Assembly: GCA_021737945.1 (NCBI GenBank)
Contig: JAIPCX010000008.1
Span: forward strand, 44,992-108,991
Length of the DNA: 64,000 nucleotides
Reading direction: 5' to 3'
DNA from: Polynucleobacter sp.
GTDB taxonomy: Bacteria; Pseudomonadota; Gammaproteobacteria; Burkholderiales; Burkholderiaceae_D
Below are positions 10,234-21,400 of this stretch, piece by piece. Position numbers and translations under genes: made by a program. How positions within the stretch are numbered: position 1 is the first letter of the stretch; the number at the start of each line of letters is the position of its first letter. The notes beneath the pieces were generated by a model that did no database searches, was not told the DNA's origin, and saw only the letters and a list, made by a program, of their open reading frames with translations.

Positions 10234-13200
10234 ATGAATATGGCTTCTGATAATTACACATACTCTCACCTCCCCGTATGGGGACTCCCGCGCTCAAGTC
10301 TTATTGGTAATGACGAATCCATCCCCATTATCGCTCTTATGCAGAGCCAGGCTGGGTTAAACAGAGAATTCAGGCGCAATTTTCGAAATTCGGCTGCAAA
10401 AGGCGTAAATCTCGAGGATGCTCTAGGAGCAAATATTGCAAAAAATGAATGGGCTTTAATAACGCATTTTTTAAGTGCGGAAGATAGGTTTTTTTGCTTC
10501 TGGTATTACATGAAGTGCCTGCAAGAACCTCACAAGTATTCTGGTAAGAAGGTCTACCCGATGGCGCTTAGTCTTCAATTTCTGAAGGCGTACGCTTCCG
10601 ATTGGTACGACATTCCTTACGACGAAACTGTTTTATGTGATAAGTGCTCTGAATGGAAACAGATCCAAAAAAGCTTAGAGAAAAATTTTATCCATAAAAG
10701 TAAAAAAATACACCTTGGTGTTTTCATGCTGTGGCCTCGTTTAATAGATGATTTATCTTTTCGTTGGGGTAATAGCACTGAAAGTCAGCGCAGGGTTATA
10801 TCAAACGCAATATTTGCTCTTACATCAATTAGTTACTCTCAATGGTTTATCGAAACTGCCATAAGACTTTGTCCTGAACTGGAATCTGATTTAGGACATC
10901 TATTAAAGATAGGAATTAGAGCTGTATCAACTCCAACTTCAAAAGTAGAAATTAACAAGCAAGAACTAAAGACTTTCAATGACGGAATGGAGACAACTGA
11001 CGAGACGATAGACCTTTGGAATTCAATTAGCCAACGGCTCAATCAGTTAGTAAAAGATTGGCCCTTAGGCCCATCCAAGCAATCGCTGCAAAGTCTGGCT
11101 AATCTAGGTACTGAGTCTGCAATACTTGCTGAATCACTCACTGAGAAAAGGGTTGATCCAGCCGAACTTTTTGAGAAAACTCTAGAAGTACTCCAAACAC
11201 GTCTAGTTGAAATTTCGTCAGGAAGTGAAAACTCATGGATCACTGAGGATGACGTAGCCAGTATATTAGCTCGCTGGTATGTCGCTCGAAAAAATACTTC
11301 AGATTCCACAGAACTTGAAAAACTTGAAAAAGATGCACAGCTAGCATTAGTTCGTATAAAAAGTGCTTTGGTTGATCTTAATAATGCGCAAAAAACTTTC
11401 TGTGATTCGACGCTTGCAGCTTTAAAATTGGAAGAAGAACTTCAGAATGCGAAATCGGCACGTCTACGAGTAACTCTATCAAAACAACAATTGGAATTAA
11501 ATGAAAAGGTATTTGCAGAAAAGTCTGACGTTATAGACCTAATGTTATTTCTTATGAGCTCGGCCTCTCCCTGGGGAGAAACTTTTGATCCCGAGGTAAA
11601 CTACAATGTAGACACTGCTCCACTTGAAAGTCCTTTAGAAGTTGATACAAGTTTTGCGTGGCCGAGTTCGGTTGAAAACTATGAATTGAAGGATGCTATC
11701 AACGCAACGGAATTACTTGAATTGTCTGCCAATGATGATCTAAGTAATCAAACAATAATCACTCAAGAAAATACTGAAAATTTAAACGAGAGCATACCTA
11801 ACACCACAGAAAATAATCTACTTATTGACAAAAGGTTAGGTCTAGACACTCATACTAAGGACAACCCACTAGCCGCCACAATTAATCTCCCAAGTACTTA
11901 TGTCTTGAGTGAAGAGACAGGAAGTTCAGGCAGCGCTGAACAACAGCCATTTCAAACATTACAAAACCATAATTGGTTTAACGAAAATGCTGGCCAAAAA
12001 TGTAAACCCATTTGGACTCTATTAAATCAAAGCTATCCTGGCCTAGCCTACCAATTTGCTGAAGCACTTAGTAGCAGTGAGGAAAGTATTCTCATACCTT
12101 ACCCCGAACTTCTTAAATGTATTGCTCTTTCAAAAGGGCTGAATAGAAGTGACGGACAACTTGCTGTTGATATCTCTGAAGCGTTTGATAGCTTTGATCA
12201 AGAATGGTTTAACCCTAAAGGCGCACCCTCAAATTGGCATACTGCTGTTAATTTGCTTTTAATAGCAGCAACAATAAAACCAATGATTTTCGCGCCTGCG
12301 TCAAATGCTTCTAAGGTAGCTAGCTACAGACATTTAGATGGGCGCTATTCTACACTTCTGAAGCTTGTGCAAGAAGTAAGTGAGGTCAGTGAGTCACTAA
12401 CTGCATTCGTCATTGGTCCAACAATACTTCAATCAGTTTTAAGCGGAAACAACCAAAAGAGTCAACTTGCAAAGCTGTCAAAGGGTGCCGAAGATTGGTT
12501 AATTGAAAGAGCGCCGCATAAGAAGTTCAGCTACTCTCCAGCTAATAAGGTCTGGCTACATTGGCTCCGTCCCGGGGAGCTGTTGCACAATCTCATGAAC
12601 CCCATCGCTTGTGGAAATATCGAATCTAAGGGTAGTGTTAGAACCCAGTTAGATAGAATTTATGACTATCAATTATTTGTAACCCAAGTAAGGGAGTCTG
12701 ACCGTAGACAATTAAGGCGTCGCGGACAAGAGATTCAGGCCACAGCTCTAGATCACTTGTGGAGTGCAACCCAAGAAGCAATTGTCCTTGCAAAAGAGTG
12801 GCTTGTGGTCTTGAGCACCCCGTTAGGCACGAGTGGGCGACTGGTTGAAAATCTTGAGCGATTAAAGGTGACCTTTAGTAAGCATTTCGAACTGGCTTGC
12901 GAAGAATTGAACCAACCATGGGAAGACGAATGGAATCAGGTTCAAGCTGCAAGTAATATCGTTTATTCCCAGCTGAGCTATTTGCAAGATATGTTTGCCA
13001 ATAAAGTCTCTTTTCCAATAGCTGAGCTCCAAGAAGCTGAGCTCCAAAAAACTGAGCTACTTGCAAAGGAACTACTATTAGTTGAAACAATCTCAATAGG
13101 TAATAGGTGGGAAATTAGATCTGATTCGAGAGAGATTCTGAGTGCTCTAAAAGAATGGTGCATATCCCCCCCAGAAATAAATTCCACGATCAAGTATAGA

Positions 13201-16200
13201 TTAAAAATTGGTGATTTTGCAGGCGCTGAACTACTTATTAAATCTAGAGAAATAACAGTTGAAGACACTTCACAACTTAATGTAGATAAGGCAAGGGACT
13301 TATGGCTGAAAGATATAAAGCAGATCATTCAATGCACTAGAAAGGCCTCAGAAATTGGTCTGGCCTATGGTTATTTAAGTGATGCTGAGCGCGCTGATTA
13401 CGAGAGTGAAATCAGCGCAGTAGAGGCGGCTATTAGTGAGAATAACCGCTTTGACGAGCTAGCTAATAGGCTGAAGTCAGTTGAGGCTAAAATAGAGGGT
13501 CAAAAATCGAAGCGAATTGAAGAAGCTTGGAGGCAGTTAAACAACGAAGTTACTGGCCTTTCAAGTGGTGTGGTTGCCCAACTAAAAAAACCACTTGAAA
13601 AGTCTGATATTCATACATTTAATGAGCTATTACAACGCGTTAGAAACGGTTTCGACCCTTGGCCAGAGCAAGAAACAAAAATAGATATCTTTAAGGATTA
13701 TTTCCCTGAACTTTTATCGGATATCTTAGAGCAACTTAACTCCCTTGATGCTGAAGCAGTACACAAATTAATTAAAACTGGTGGAAGCTTAGGTAGTGTT
13801 TCATTTTTTCTTGACGGAGATGAGCAAGCCCGAACTTCGGCTGAGCAGTGTCATGACTCCTGGGCGAATTCATGCGTAAGGCGTGCAATGAACCGTGAGA
13901 ACCTCCGCAAAATTCTTACATTTGTTGGACTAACTCCGCAAAAACTCGATCAAGATCGAAATGGGGTCGGCTGGATTTTACAAACAGCACCTCTGGAGGA
14001 TAGAGAAATTTGTCCCGTGCCGCATTTCGGGTCTCGTGCGAATGGAAGGTATAAAGTCCATGTAATAAATGAAAGACTTACTCCTGAAGATTTATTGAGC
14101 CGAATTGGCGAAGGAACTCAACAAACAGCTACGATAATTTTGTACTGTTCTCGACCGCCTAAGAAGTTCTGGCATGAACTTGCTCTTCTCTCAAAAGAGA
14201 GGCAGCGTTCATTCTTGTTATTGGATGAACCAATGCTTCTATATTTGCTTACCCAGACGGGATCGCGCCTTAAAAGATGGTTTAGCGTTGCCCTTCCATT
14301 CACATTCAGTGAACCCTATGACGCGAGCGCAGGCTATGTTCCTTCTGAAATGTTCTACGGTAGAAGCTCTGAACTTGAACTTATCAAAGAACAGGGTGGC
14401 TGCTATTTTATTTATGGAGGACGACAACTAGGTAAGACCGCACTTCTTAGAAGAGCTGAAAGGACTTTTAACGACCCTGGAGCTGATCACCACGCGATTT
14501 GGGTTGACTTACTGGCGCAAGGTATTGGGGAAAGACGTCCAGCATCTGATATTTGGACTTCTCTGGGAGACAAGCTACGCGAACTAAAAATACCTGGGCT
14601 GGACATACCAGCAGTAAGTACAGCTAAGCTCGCCACTGTTGATGCGTTTTTGGCAAAACTAAAGAATTTTCTCGATATCAAGCCCAATAGTAGGATTCTT
14701 GTTCTCTTGGACGAAGCGGACAGATTTTTCGAGCAGGATGGCCTGCAAGGTAATGGTTATGCTGAAACTAGACGCCTAAAAGAGTTAATGGATGTTACGC
14801 AAAGACGATTTAAGGTGGTTTTTGCTGGATTACATAATGTCCTCAGAACTGTTAATACCTCGAACCAGCCTCTGGGCCACCTTAATGAAGCTATACGTAT
14901 AGGCCCACTACTATTGAATGAAAGGGAAATTCGCGCCGCGGAACAGTTAATCACGCAACCTATCGAAGCTTCAGGCTATGAATTTGAGGATCGTAGTCTT
15001 GTTATGCGAATACTAGCCCAAACCAACTACTACCCAAGCTTGATACAACTTTACTGCTCTCAGCTACTAAGACATGTTCGTGAGTCAAAGTTACGACGAC
15101 CTAGTACCAACGGTCCACGATTCATAATTGAAGAATCTGATATCGAATCTGTATTTTCTGGACGCCCATTAAGAGATGCTATTCGTTCAAAGTTTCGACT
15201 TACTCTGCAGCTCGATGACCGCTATGAAGTTATTGCTAATGCCATTGGTTTAGAGGCTCTAGCTCCCAACTTTGATCAATCAAACGGAATTAACTGGCGC
15301 GAAATTCGTAACGACTGCAGCACTTGGTGGCCTGAGGGTTTTAAAACAACTTCGGAACGTGATTTTTTAGTTTTACTAGAGGAAATGGAGCATCTTGGAG
15401 TATTGAGCGAAGTTAAACCTGCTGAACGATTTAGTCTGCGAAACCCTAATGTTCTACTTCTATTAGGTAGTAAAAAGGAAATCGAAAATACTCTCGAAGC
15501 CGAAAGAGAACCAAGAGTAGAATTTGAATCGACCATCTTTAGACCTGCGCTAAATGGCCGAATAGATCATCCTGCAAGAAATCCACTAACTTACCGTCAA
15601 CTTGACGAAATTATAAAATCTAAAAATTCGGTTCAGTTTATTGCATCCACAGAAGCTGGAGGTGGGAATAATCTTGCTTTGGGTTTAAAAGGGCATCCAA
15701 TAAGCGCGAGCGACCGCCTTTTTGTTCTGATTGATAAAGCAACTGACAAAAGAAGCTTTGTCCAAGAACTTGATAAACAATTCGAAGTACGAAAGGATGG
15801 AGTCATGGTCATCTTTGTACCCGCTAGCACCCCTTGGACGCACGACTGGGTAGAGTCATGCCGAGCAAAGGTAAGCGCGTTGAGATCCTCCACTAAAACA
15901 GTATCAGTCGTTTTCCATGCAGACCCACTTCGGTTATGGTCGTTAAGCGTTACAGCGAATTCAGATTTATTTAAACAACCTTGGATGTCTGTCTTACCTT
16001 GGGCTCGAGGTTTTGTTAAAAAATGGCTCGAAGAGCTTCAGTTACCTGTTGATTCGGTAGATCGACTTTTTCAATATACAGGCTATTGGGGAGGAATTCT
16101 TGAATTGGTGGCTGAAAGTTACCCTGGTGCTGTCGAATTTACAAATAATCTTGATCAATTTTCAACACAGGTTTCAGATCCCCACTGGCGCGAAAGACAA

Positions 16201-16434
16201 CTCAATCTCATAACGGGAGAAATTGAAGAAGCTCAAGAAGTCTTAAAAATGATTCATTACTTAGGCGACGGAGTAACAGAAGATGATCTTGTCGAATTTG
16301 GAGAGTTATCTCGCGACCTCGTGAAACGAACATTAAGATGGGGTGGGCCTTTGGGGTTACTAATTCCAGAGGTAGGATCAGCGTGGTCAATGAACCCATT
16401 TCTAAAACTCTTATTTAAGGAAACATCGGAATGA
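10234..16434 (+). CDS. 2066-residue protein with AAA+/STAND-like P-loop ATPase domain
   Basis: The N-terminal 1100 residues are mostly helical with coiled-coil stretches. A conserved-looking segment (ILYCSRPPKKFWHEL, then RSFLLLDEPMLLYLL, about residues 1305-1340) precedes the ATPase. Walker A GGRQLGKTALL lies near residue 1395 and Walker B ILVLLDEADRFF near 1488, as in ORC/CDC6-like or STAND NTPases, followed by winged-helix-like C-terminal sequence. Such large NTPases often act as sensors that switch on an effector. Two ATGs (10234, 10240) compete as the start, with only a weak GTAA-type ribosome site. The ATGA overlap with the next gene at 16431 indicates tight coupling. I do not recognise the exact family; an antiphage sensor role is inference from architecture and the defence-rich neighbourhood. 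Confidence 0.8.
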   Translation: MNMASDNYTYSHLPVWGLPRSSLIGNDESIPIIALMQSQAGLNREFRRNFRNSAAKGVNLEDALGANIAKNEWALITHFLSAEDRFFCFWYYMKCLQEPHKYSGKKVYPMALSLQFLKAYASDWYDIPYDETVLCDKCSEWKQIQKSLEKNFIHKSKKIHLGVFMLWPRLIDDLSFRWGNSTESQRRVISNAIFALTSISYSQWFIETAIRLCPELESDLGHLLKIGIRAVSTPTSKVEINKQELKTFNDGMETTDETIDLWNSISQRLNQLVKDWPLGPSKQSLQSLANLGTESAILAESLTEKRVDPAELFEKTLEVLQTRLVEISSGSENSWITEDDVASILARWYVARKNTSDSTELEKLEKDAQLALVRIKSALVDLNNAQKTFCDSTLAALKLEEELQNAKSARLRVTLSKQQLELNEKVFAEKSDVIDLMLFLMSSASPWGETFDPEVNYNVDTAPLESPLEVDTSFAWPSSVENYELKDAINATELLELSANDDLSNQTIITQENTENLNESIPNTTENNLLIDKRLGLDTHTKDNPLAATINLPSTYVLSEETGSSGSAEQQPFQTLQNHNWFNENAGQKCKPIWTLLNQSYPGLAYQFAEALSSSEESILIPYPELLKCIALSKGLNRSDGQLAVDISEAFDSFDQEWFNPKGAPSNWHTAVNLLLIAATIKPMIFAPASNASKVASYRHLDGRYSTLLKLVQEVSEVSESLTAFVIGPTILQSVLSGNNQKSQLAKLSKGAEDWLIERAPHKKFSYSPANKVWLHWLRPGELLHNLMNPIACGNIESKGSVRTQLDRIYDYQLFVTQVRESDRRQLRRRGQEIQATALDHLWSATQEAIVLAKEWLVVLSTPLGTSGRLVENLERLKVTFSKHFELACEELNQPWEDEWNQVQAASNIVYSQLSYLQDMFANKVSFPIAELQEAELQKTELLAKELLLVETISIGNRWEIRSDSREILSALKEWCISPPEINSTIKYRLKIGDFAGAELLIKSREITVEDTSQLNVDKARDLWLKDIKQIIQCTRKASEIGLAYGYLSDAERADYESEISAVEAAISENNRFDELANRLKSVEAKIEGQKSKRIEEAWRQLNNEVTGLSSGVVAQLKKPLEKSDIHTFNELLQRVRNGFDPWPEQETKIDIFKDYFPELLSDILEQLNSLDAEAVHKLIKTGGSLGSVSFFLDGDEQARTSAEQCHDSWANSCVRRAMNRENLRKILTFVGLTPQKLDQDRNGVGWILQTAPLEDREICPVPHFGSRANGRYKVHVINERLTPEDLLSRIGEGTQQTATIILYCSRPPKKFWHELALLSKERQRSFLLLDEPMLLYLLTQTGSRLKRWFSVALPFTFSEPYDASAGYVPSEMFYGRSSELELIKEQGGCYFIYGGRQLGKTALLRRAERTFNDPGADHHAIWVDLLAQGIGERRPASDIWTSLGDKLRELKIPGLDIPAVSTAKLATVDAFLAKLKNFLDIKPNSRILVLLDEADRFFEQDGLQGNGYAETRRLKELMDVTQRRFKVVFAGLHNVLRTVNTSNQPLGHLNEAIRIGPLLLNEREIRAAEQLITQPIEASGYEFEDRSLVMRILAQTNYYPSLIQLYCSQLLRHVRESKLRRPSTNGPRFIIEESDIESVFSGRPLRDAIRSKFRLTLQLDDRYEVIANAIGLEALAPNFDQSNGINWREIRNDCSTWWPEGFKTTSERDFLVLLEEMEHLGVLSEVKPAERFSLRNPNVLLLLGSKKEIENTLEAEREPRVEFESTIFRPALNGRIDHPARNPLTYRQLDEIIKSKNSVQFIASTEAGGGNNLALGLKGHPISASDRLFVLIDKATDKRSFVQELDKQFEVRKDGVMVIFVPASTPWTHDWVESCRAKVSALRSSTKTVSVVFHADPLRLWSLSVTANSDLFKQPWMSVLPWARGFVKKWLEELQLPVDSVDRLFQYTGYWGGILELVAESYPGAVEFTNNLDQFSTQVSDPHWRERQLNLITGEIEEAQEVLKMIHYLGDGVTEDDLVEFGELSRDLVKRTLRWGGPLGLLIPEVGSAWSMNPFLKLLFKETSE

Positions 16435-17528
16435 AATGGCTTGACCTCCCGGGTCCAGCACGTTTTATCAACCAAATAACAGACCATCTTCGAGAGGGTC
16501 AAAGTACAGTGGTAGCCACGCCATTACTGGTACTTCAAAATTTTGAGCAAGTAATTTCAGATAAACTAAATCAAGACCGTTGGAGAGTCCATCGTGGCAA
16601 CGCAGAATCTGTACTTGATCCTTTGACTTGGCTTACTGATCAGTTATACATAGAGCCCAAATCTTGGATTAATTGGAGTACAGAAGGTCTTTTTGAATGC
16701 CTATCTCCAGGACAGGTTATCGTGATCAAGGGAATTACACCAAAAACATGGGGCGCATGGAGATCATTCATAAAGGACTTTGACATAGTTAGCCGAAGAT
16801 GCTCATCAGACGAACGTCCCGTCCTACTAATATTTGTTCGCGGTGTATCCATAAGGCATCTTCAAATCGATGGCGCCGCACTTAGCCTAGAAGTATGGTC
16901 AGGTGTTTTATCAGAATTAGACACGTTAACTTACATAGACCAATTCATTAGACGCTCAAAAAAAGCAACCCCTCATCACAAACTAATTGTGCGACAAATA
17001 GCAGCCTTGTCGCTCTGGGATCTGGAGTTTGCTGAGTTTTTAGCAGATCAACCAACCTCTGATTTGTTTGACGTAAATGTCATAGTTCGTAGGGGACAGG
17101 AAGCATTGCGAGTGCGCGACTGCGCTATAACTGGTGAGTGGGAGGATGGAGGCGCAGATAAAGTTGACGAAAACGAACTTATACATTCGTTTGTTTTGAT
17201 TGATAGCCAAGACCCTACTAACGAATTAAATCGAAGAGTATGGGCAGCCCAAGCAGCTGAGTTATTACCTGCAATAGAAATACGGCGAAGAGCTAGCCTT
17301 GACTCTCTTCGAAGATACATAACCTGCCCATTTTGGCTTGATGGTCAACGCAAAGTGACTTCGCTGGAAGAACTTGAAATTGGTACATTAGCATTTGCCG
17401 CACACCACCATAAAGTGCCAAAAGAATTAAGGGACAAGGTCCAGTTGCTTGCGGACTGCCGTAATAGCCTTGCACATCTGAAAGCCTTAAATGCCACAAC
17501 TGCTCTAGATAGGCGGCTTTACGAATAA
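16431..17528 (+). CDS. Orphan protein with C-terminal Rx4H (HEPN-like) motif
   Basis: 365 residues. The N-terminus (MKWLDLPGPARFINQITDHL) and strands such as QVIVIKGI and PVLLIFVRGV look like a NTPase-type alpha/beta fold without a Walker A motif. The C-terminus ends in CRNSLAHLKALN with R344-N345 and H349, matching the RN-x3-H active-site signature of HEPN ribonucleases. A role as the RNA-cleaving effector gated by the 2066-residue ATPase is a reasonable inference, but the R-N-x-L-A-H motif also occurs in non-catalytic helical domains. The gene starts inside the stop codon of the ATPase gene (ATGA). It is the last gene of the operon and is followed by an AT-rich gap. Confidence 0.75.
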   Translation: MKWLDLPGPARFINQITDHLREGQSTVVATPLLVLQNFEQVISDKLNQDRWRVHRGNAESVLDPLTWLTDQLYIEPKSWINWSTEGLFECLSPGQVIVIKGITPKTWGAWRSFIKDFDIVSRRCSSDERPVLLIFVRGVSIRHLQIDGAALSLEVWSGVLSELDTLTYIDQFIRRSKKATPHHKLIVRQIAALSLWDLEFAEFLADQPTSDLFDVNVIVRRGQEALRVRDCAITGEWEDGGADKVDENELIHSFVLIDSQDPTNELNRRVWAAQAAELLPAIEIRRRASLDSLRRYITCPFWLDGQRKVTSLEELEIGTLAFAAHHHKVPKELRDKVQLLADCRNSLAHLKALNATTALDRRLYE

Positions 17529-17943
17529 AAATGAACGAAGCAAATGGAACAAGCTTTAATAAATTTTGAGGTTAAAATGCATTATCTGACGTAAAAGACA
17601 AAATGTCGTCATAAAAAATATTATCTTGTTACTGGACGCAATGCTTAGCACAAAACTTGGGTGTAGCATTATTATAAAAGATGTAACTTAACATAACTGA
17701 CTGGTAAACACCACCGTAACTTAGTTGATGCTTTCTGCTAGTTGGCGTCGAGATTTAGATTTTAAGACTAGAGCTCTCAACCCACTTTTTACAATATGAA
17801 GCATTGTAAAAATTACCCAATTAGTTATCCGAAAAATCTGATTTTTTAATACTAATTAAAATATTCTTTAATGTTAGAACTGATATTCTTGGTTAAATTT
17901 TCGCTATAAATACTATTTATTTCTATCAAAATTACCCGGCAAT
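17529..17943. other. AT-rich intergenic gap before the truncated WYL gene
   Basis: 415 bp with no gene I can support. It separates the ATPase operon from the truncated WYL gene. The homology between the two WYL copies starts exactly at the ATG, so this upstream sequence is not shared with the full-length copy. No clear terminator hairpin, RNA gene or copy of the palindromic promoter is seen. Confidence 0.5.
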
Positions 17944-18497
17944 ATGAATCGCCTCGAACGCTTCTACAAAATCGATCAACTCCTTCAAGACCGCAAAATC
18001 GTCAGTCGCGACGATTTTCTGGCCTTGCTTGAAGTCTCACTCGCCACATTCAAGCGCGATCTTGAATACATGCGCGATCGATTTGCTGCGCCCGTTATTT
18101 ACGACAACGATCTTCGTGGCTATCGATATGAAAACTCCACCACCAGCAAAAACAAATTCTCACTTCCTGGGCTTTGGTTTACAGAGCAAGAGATTTACGC
18201 TCTCATCACCATGCAACAGCTCCTCGAAAATCTTGATCAGGGCAGCATCATTGGCTCGCACATTGGCCCTTTTCTATCCCGCCTCGACGCCATCATCAGC
18301 GAAGGCGAGCCCTCCTCTAAAGAAATCCGCAAACGAATCAAACTAGTTGATATGGGTAAGCGTGTTCAGGGCCATCATTTCTTTTCAGAGGTGGGTGCCG
18401 CTGTTTTTAAGCGCCATCGTATTGAAATTCAATACTACGCTCGCGCTAAAAATGAAATCACCCTCCGTGAAATCTCCCCCCAACGTCTCGTTCACTA
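17944..18497 (+). repeat. 554-bp direct repeat, copy A
   Basis: Matches 23577-24130 without indels and with about twenty substitutions by eye. Homology starts exactly at the ATG of the WYL gene and ends after CGTTCACTA. With copy B it flanks the helicase/small-gene cargo. Confidence 0.9.
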
Positions 18498-18498
18498 A
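17944..18498 (+). pseudogene. Truncated WYL-domain regulator (N-terminal fragment, 184 residues)
   Basis: The frame matches the first 184 residues of the complete WYL regulator at 23577-24551, with only a handful of amino-acid changes. It keeps the N-terminal winged-helix (LERFYKIDQLLQDRK, LATFKRDLEYMRDR) and the first part of the WYL domain, then stops at TAA right after RLVH, where the intact copy reads on into YRDNWYLDAWCH. The truncation coincides with the junction to the minus-strand helicase gene, whose last codons read through this fragment. The start and HTH are intact, so a DNA-binding-only protein could still be made. It is either a dead relic or a dominant competitor of the full-length regulator. 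Confidence 0.85.
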
Positions 18499-21400
18499 AT
18501 TGCTCTTTGTCAGCAACCCTTAACTCAGATGCTTTCAACTTAACTGCATCAATCAAAGTATAGTTATACTGAATTGGTGACAAATTATCATTATTATTGT
18601 CGGGGAAAATTCCAAGTTCATTTAATTTTGCCAACACTGGTGTAATTGCAGCATCTCTACCCGGGCTTCGATCTTTATAAAAAACAGAGCCTCTAATTCG
18701 AACAAAGGTCCATCCAAGCCTCTCTAGAAGAGCTTGTCTTGACAGATCTTCCTCTGCTTTGTCGTAGTGCCATCTCTCTCCATCACACTCAACAGCGAGG
18801 CGCTTACCACCACCCACAACTACCAAATCAATTCGATATGCACCAACTTGCCATTGAGGGGTGACCTTAAATCCTTTGGAAGATAAAATCTTAAAGACCT
18901 CAGCTTCAAATGGGGACTCAGTTTTAGTGAGACCAGCTTCAAGCGTATTCATTAGATTAGAGGGGTCTATAGCATGTTCAATCAATCTTCTGCGAACGTC
19001 ATTTGGTTTAAGCTGAGTTTGAGAGTCAAGTGAATGAACCACCCATAGTTGATCCTTAGCTCTGCTAGATGCCACATTAAATCTTTTTTTCCATAAGCCA
19101 TCTGCACCATCTTGGCGGAGCGATAAAGGTCCTTCACCATCTTCCTTGCTGTCAACAAGAGATAAAAATATCACGTCTCGTTCATCACCTTGAAATTGCG
19201 CAGGATTACCGCAAAGAATTCGTCGTTGCTCATAATCTACCGGATCCAATCGAGCACGAAGCATCTCATTGATTAGGTCAGCTTGCTTTTCGCCAACCAT
19301 CGTAATTACACCAAAGGTTTTTTGTGCATACTCTGGTAATTCAATACAAGCACTAATCAGATTAGCAATTTCATTGGCTTCAATTTTATTTATTTTATCT
19401 TCAGAGGATCCATCAACTCGGTGAGCAACAAGTGCGGGCTTTAACACAGTAGAAGAACTTTCGCGCAATGGTTTAATTGTGTAGTTATAGCAAAGTGAAT
19501 TACTAAACTGGATGATCTCTGGAACACATCTGAAATGTTCTTTTAATCTAATGACAGATCCAAAGGCAATTTGCGCTCTGTCGTATACAGATGTTTTCAA
19601 ATCAAATAAATTTGGACTAGGCATATCAGTTAACCATTGATTAATGAGATGCTGTATAGGCCCTTGCTGACCACCTACGTCTAGTGGCGTCACTTGCTCA
19701 TCATCACCTACAACAATTACTTTTTCAGCCATATAAAAGGGAACCAAGCCTAAGACATCTTCCTGACTAGCCTCATCAATGATTATCACGTCAAATTTAT
19801 CTCTTATAGGATGGAAACTCCGAGTAACTTGGCTAAAAGGCATGATCCATACTGGCACAGCTCCTCTTGCCTTTTCCATCTCAATTTGCGCTTGTCGTTG
19901 CAATGCTGGAACCAGCTTTCCGCTTCCAGCACCTATTCGCTTAACAATTGCCGACCACCCAAGTAGAGCTTGCCGTTGCTCGTTAGTAACCTTCTCTAGT
20001 AGCCCAGCCCATGCAAGTTTTTCTACAAGTTCGACGGTTATATTTTGAAGTAAATCTGTAAGTTGACGTACTTGATTTTGAACGTCTTCCAATGAAAGTT
20101 CTGACCGTCTGACTAATTCTTGGTTTAGTTGCAGCCAGCGCCATGCAGGCGCAATCTCAAGAGTATCAAGTGCAGGAACGTCATGCTCAAGCCTATCCAG
20201 TAACATGCTTGTCCATTTCGGTGCAAATGGCTTTAAACGATCCAGCAATTGATTACGTAAAATAAAATCTGGCTTCAGTGAATTCAATTGCGCAAGTCGC
20301 TGCCAAGATATTGTGTAAGCAAGATATGATCTTGATTGAATTGCTGTAATTAAAGACTCTATTAGCGCAGAAGATATTTTTCGGTTCTTTTGAATCAAAT
20401 TTAATAATTCAATAACTTCGCTTAACTTCAACTCAAGTTGAGCAAATATTCTACGTTTAGTTTCTGCATTAAGTACATTAGGTAGAATATTCTGAACAGC
20501 GTATACCAGTCTCTCTGCAACATGGTGAGTTGAATTGGATGGGGGTGATTCAGATAGCAGATCTGACCAGTTCAAACCTTGGTCGATTAATTGTTTTTCA
20601 ACTGGTTGCCAGTTTTTTGTATACCAAGCTAACAGACCTAGAATTGAGTCAACAAATTGATAGGAAAAATCTTCGGGGGGAACTGCTAGATTTTCTAAAG
20701 ATTCCCCTCCCAGCGGCGCCATCAACCTTTGCCATTTTTCTACTAATTCCTCACGGGCTACCGTTAATTCAGCGAGTTTTTTTAATGAATAAAAGTCGTC
20801 AGCGGTATTAGGGGATTTATTTTTTACCTGCCATGATTCAATGAATCGAACCCATCCTGAAACAGTGGCCTTAATCCAAGAAATACCATTACTATTCTTA
20901 AAGTGCTGTTCAATTTTTATAAGTACTTGAAGCTGTTCATAAGCCGTTGAGTGCGTTGACAACCTTGGTCCATACTCAAAAATTGCTCTAGCGGCTTCTT
21001 GAGCAAGCTTCCTTACTTCCCCAATATTTTCACAAAGAAGTTTCCAGACTTCAGCATTTACATTTAGTTCAATTCCAGCCTGAATAACAGCTAGTTTCCA
21101 TTCCTCGCCTTCAAATTTACTAATGTATCCAACTTGTTCATTAACTGTTTTGTATAAATCTTCTAATGATGAAAGTGCACCACTTGGGATGGTCCAAAGA
21201 TCACGCCTAAAACTTAAGTCAGACTGCTGAAGTTCGCTGCAGAGAGCCACCCATTCTTTGAAAGTTTCTTCGCTTGGTAATGAGTCTAATTCTGGCAACT
21301 TCTCATTGAGTTCAGTATCTTCTAGAGAAGTGATTCGACGTGATATCGCATACAACTGTCTGCACTCAATATCGTTTATAGGAACAGGGGCGGCGTCATC

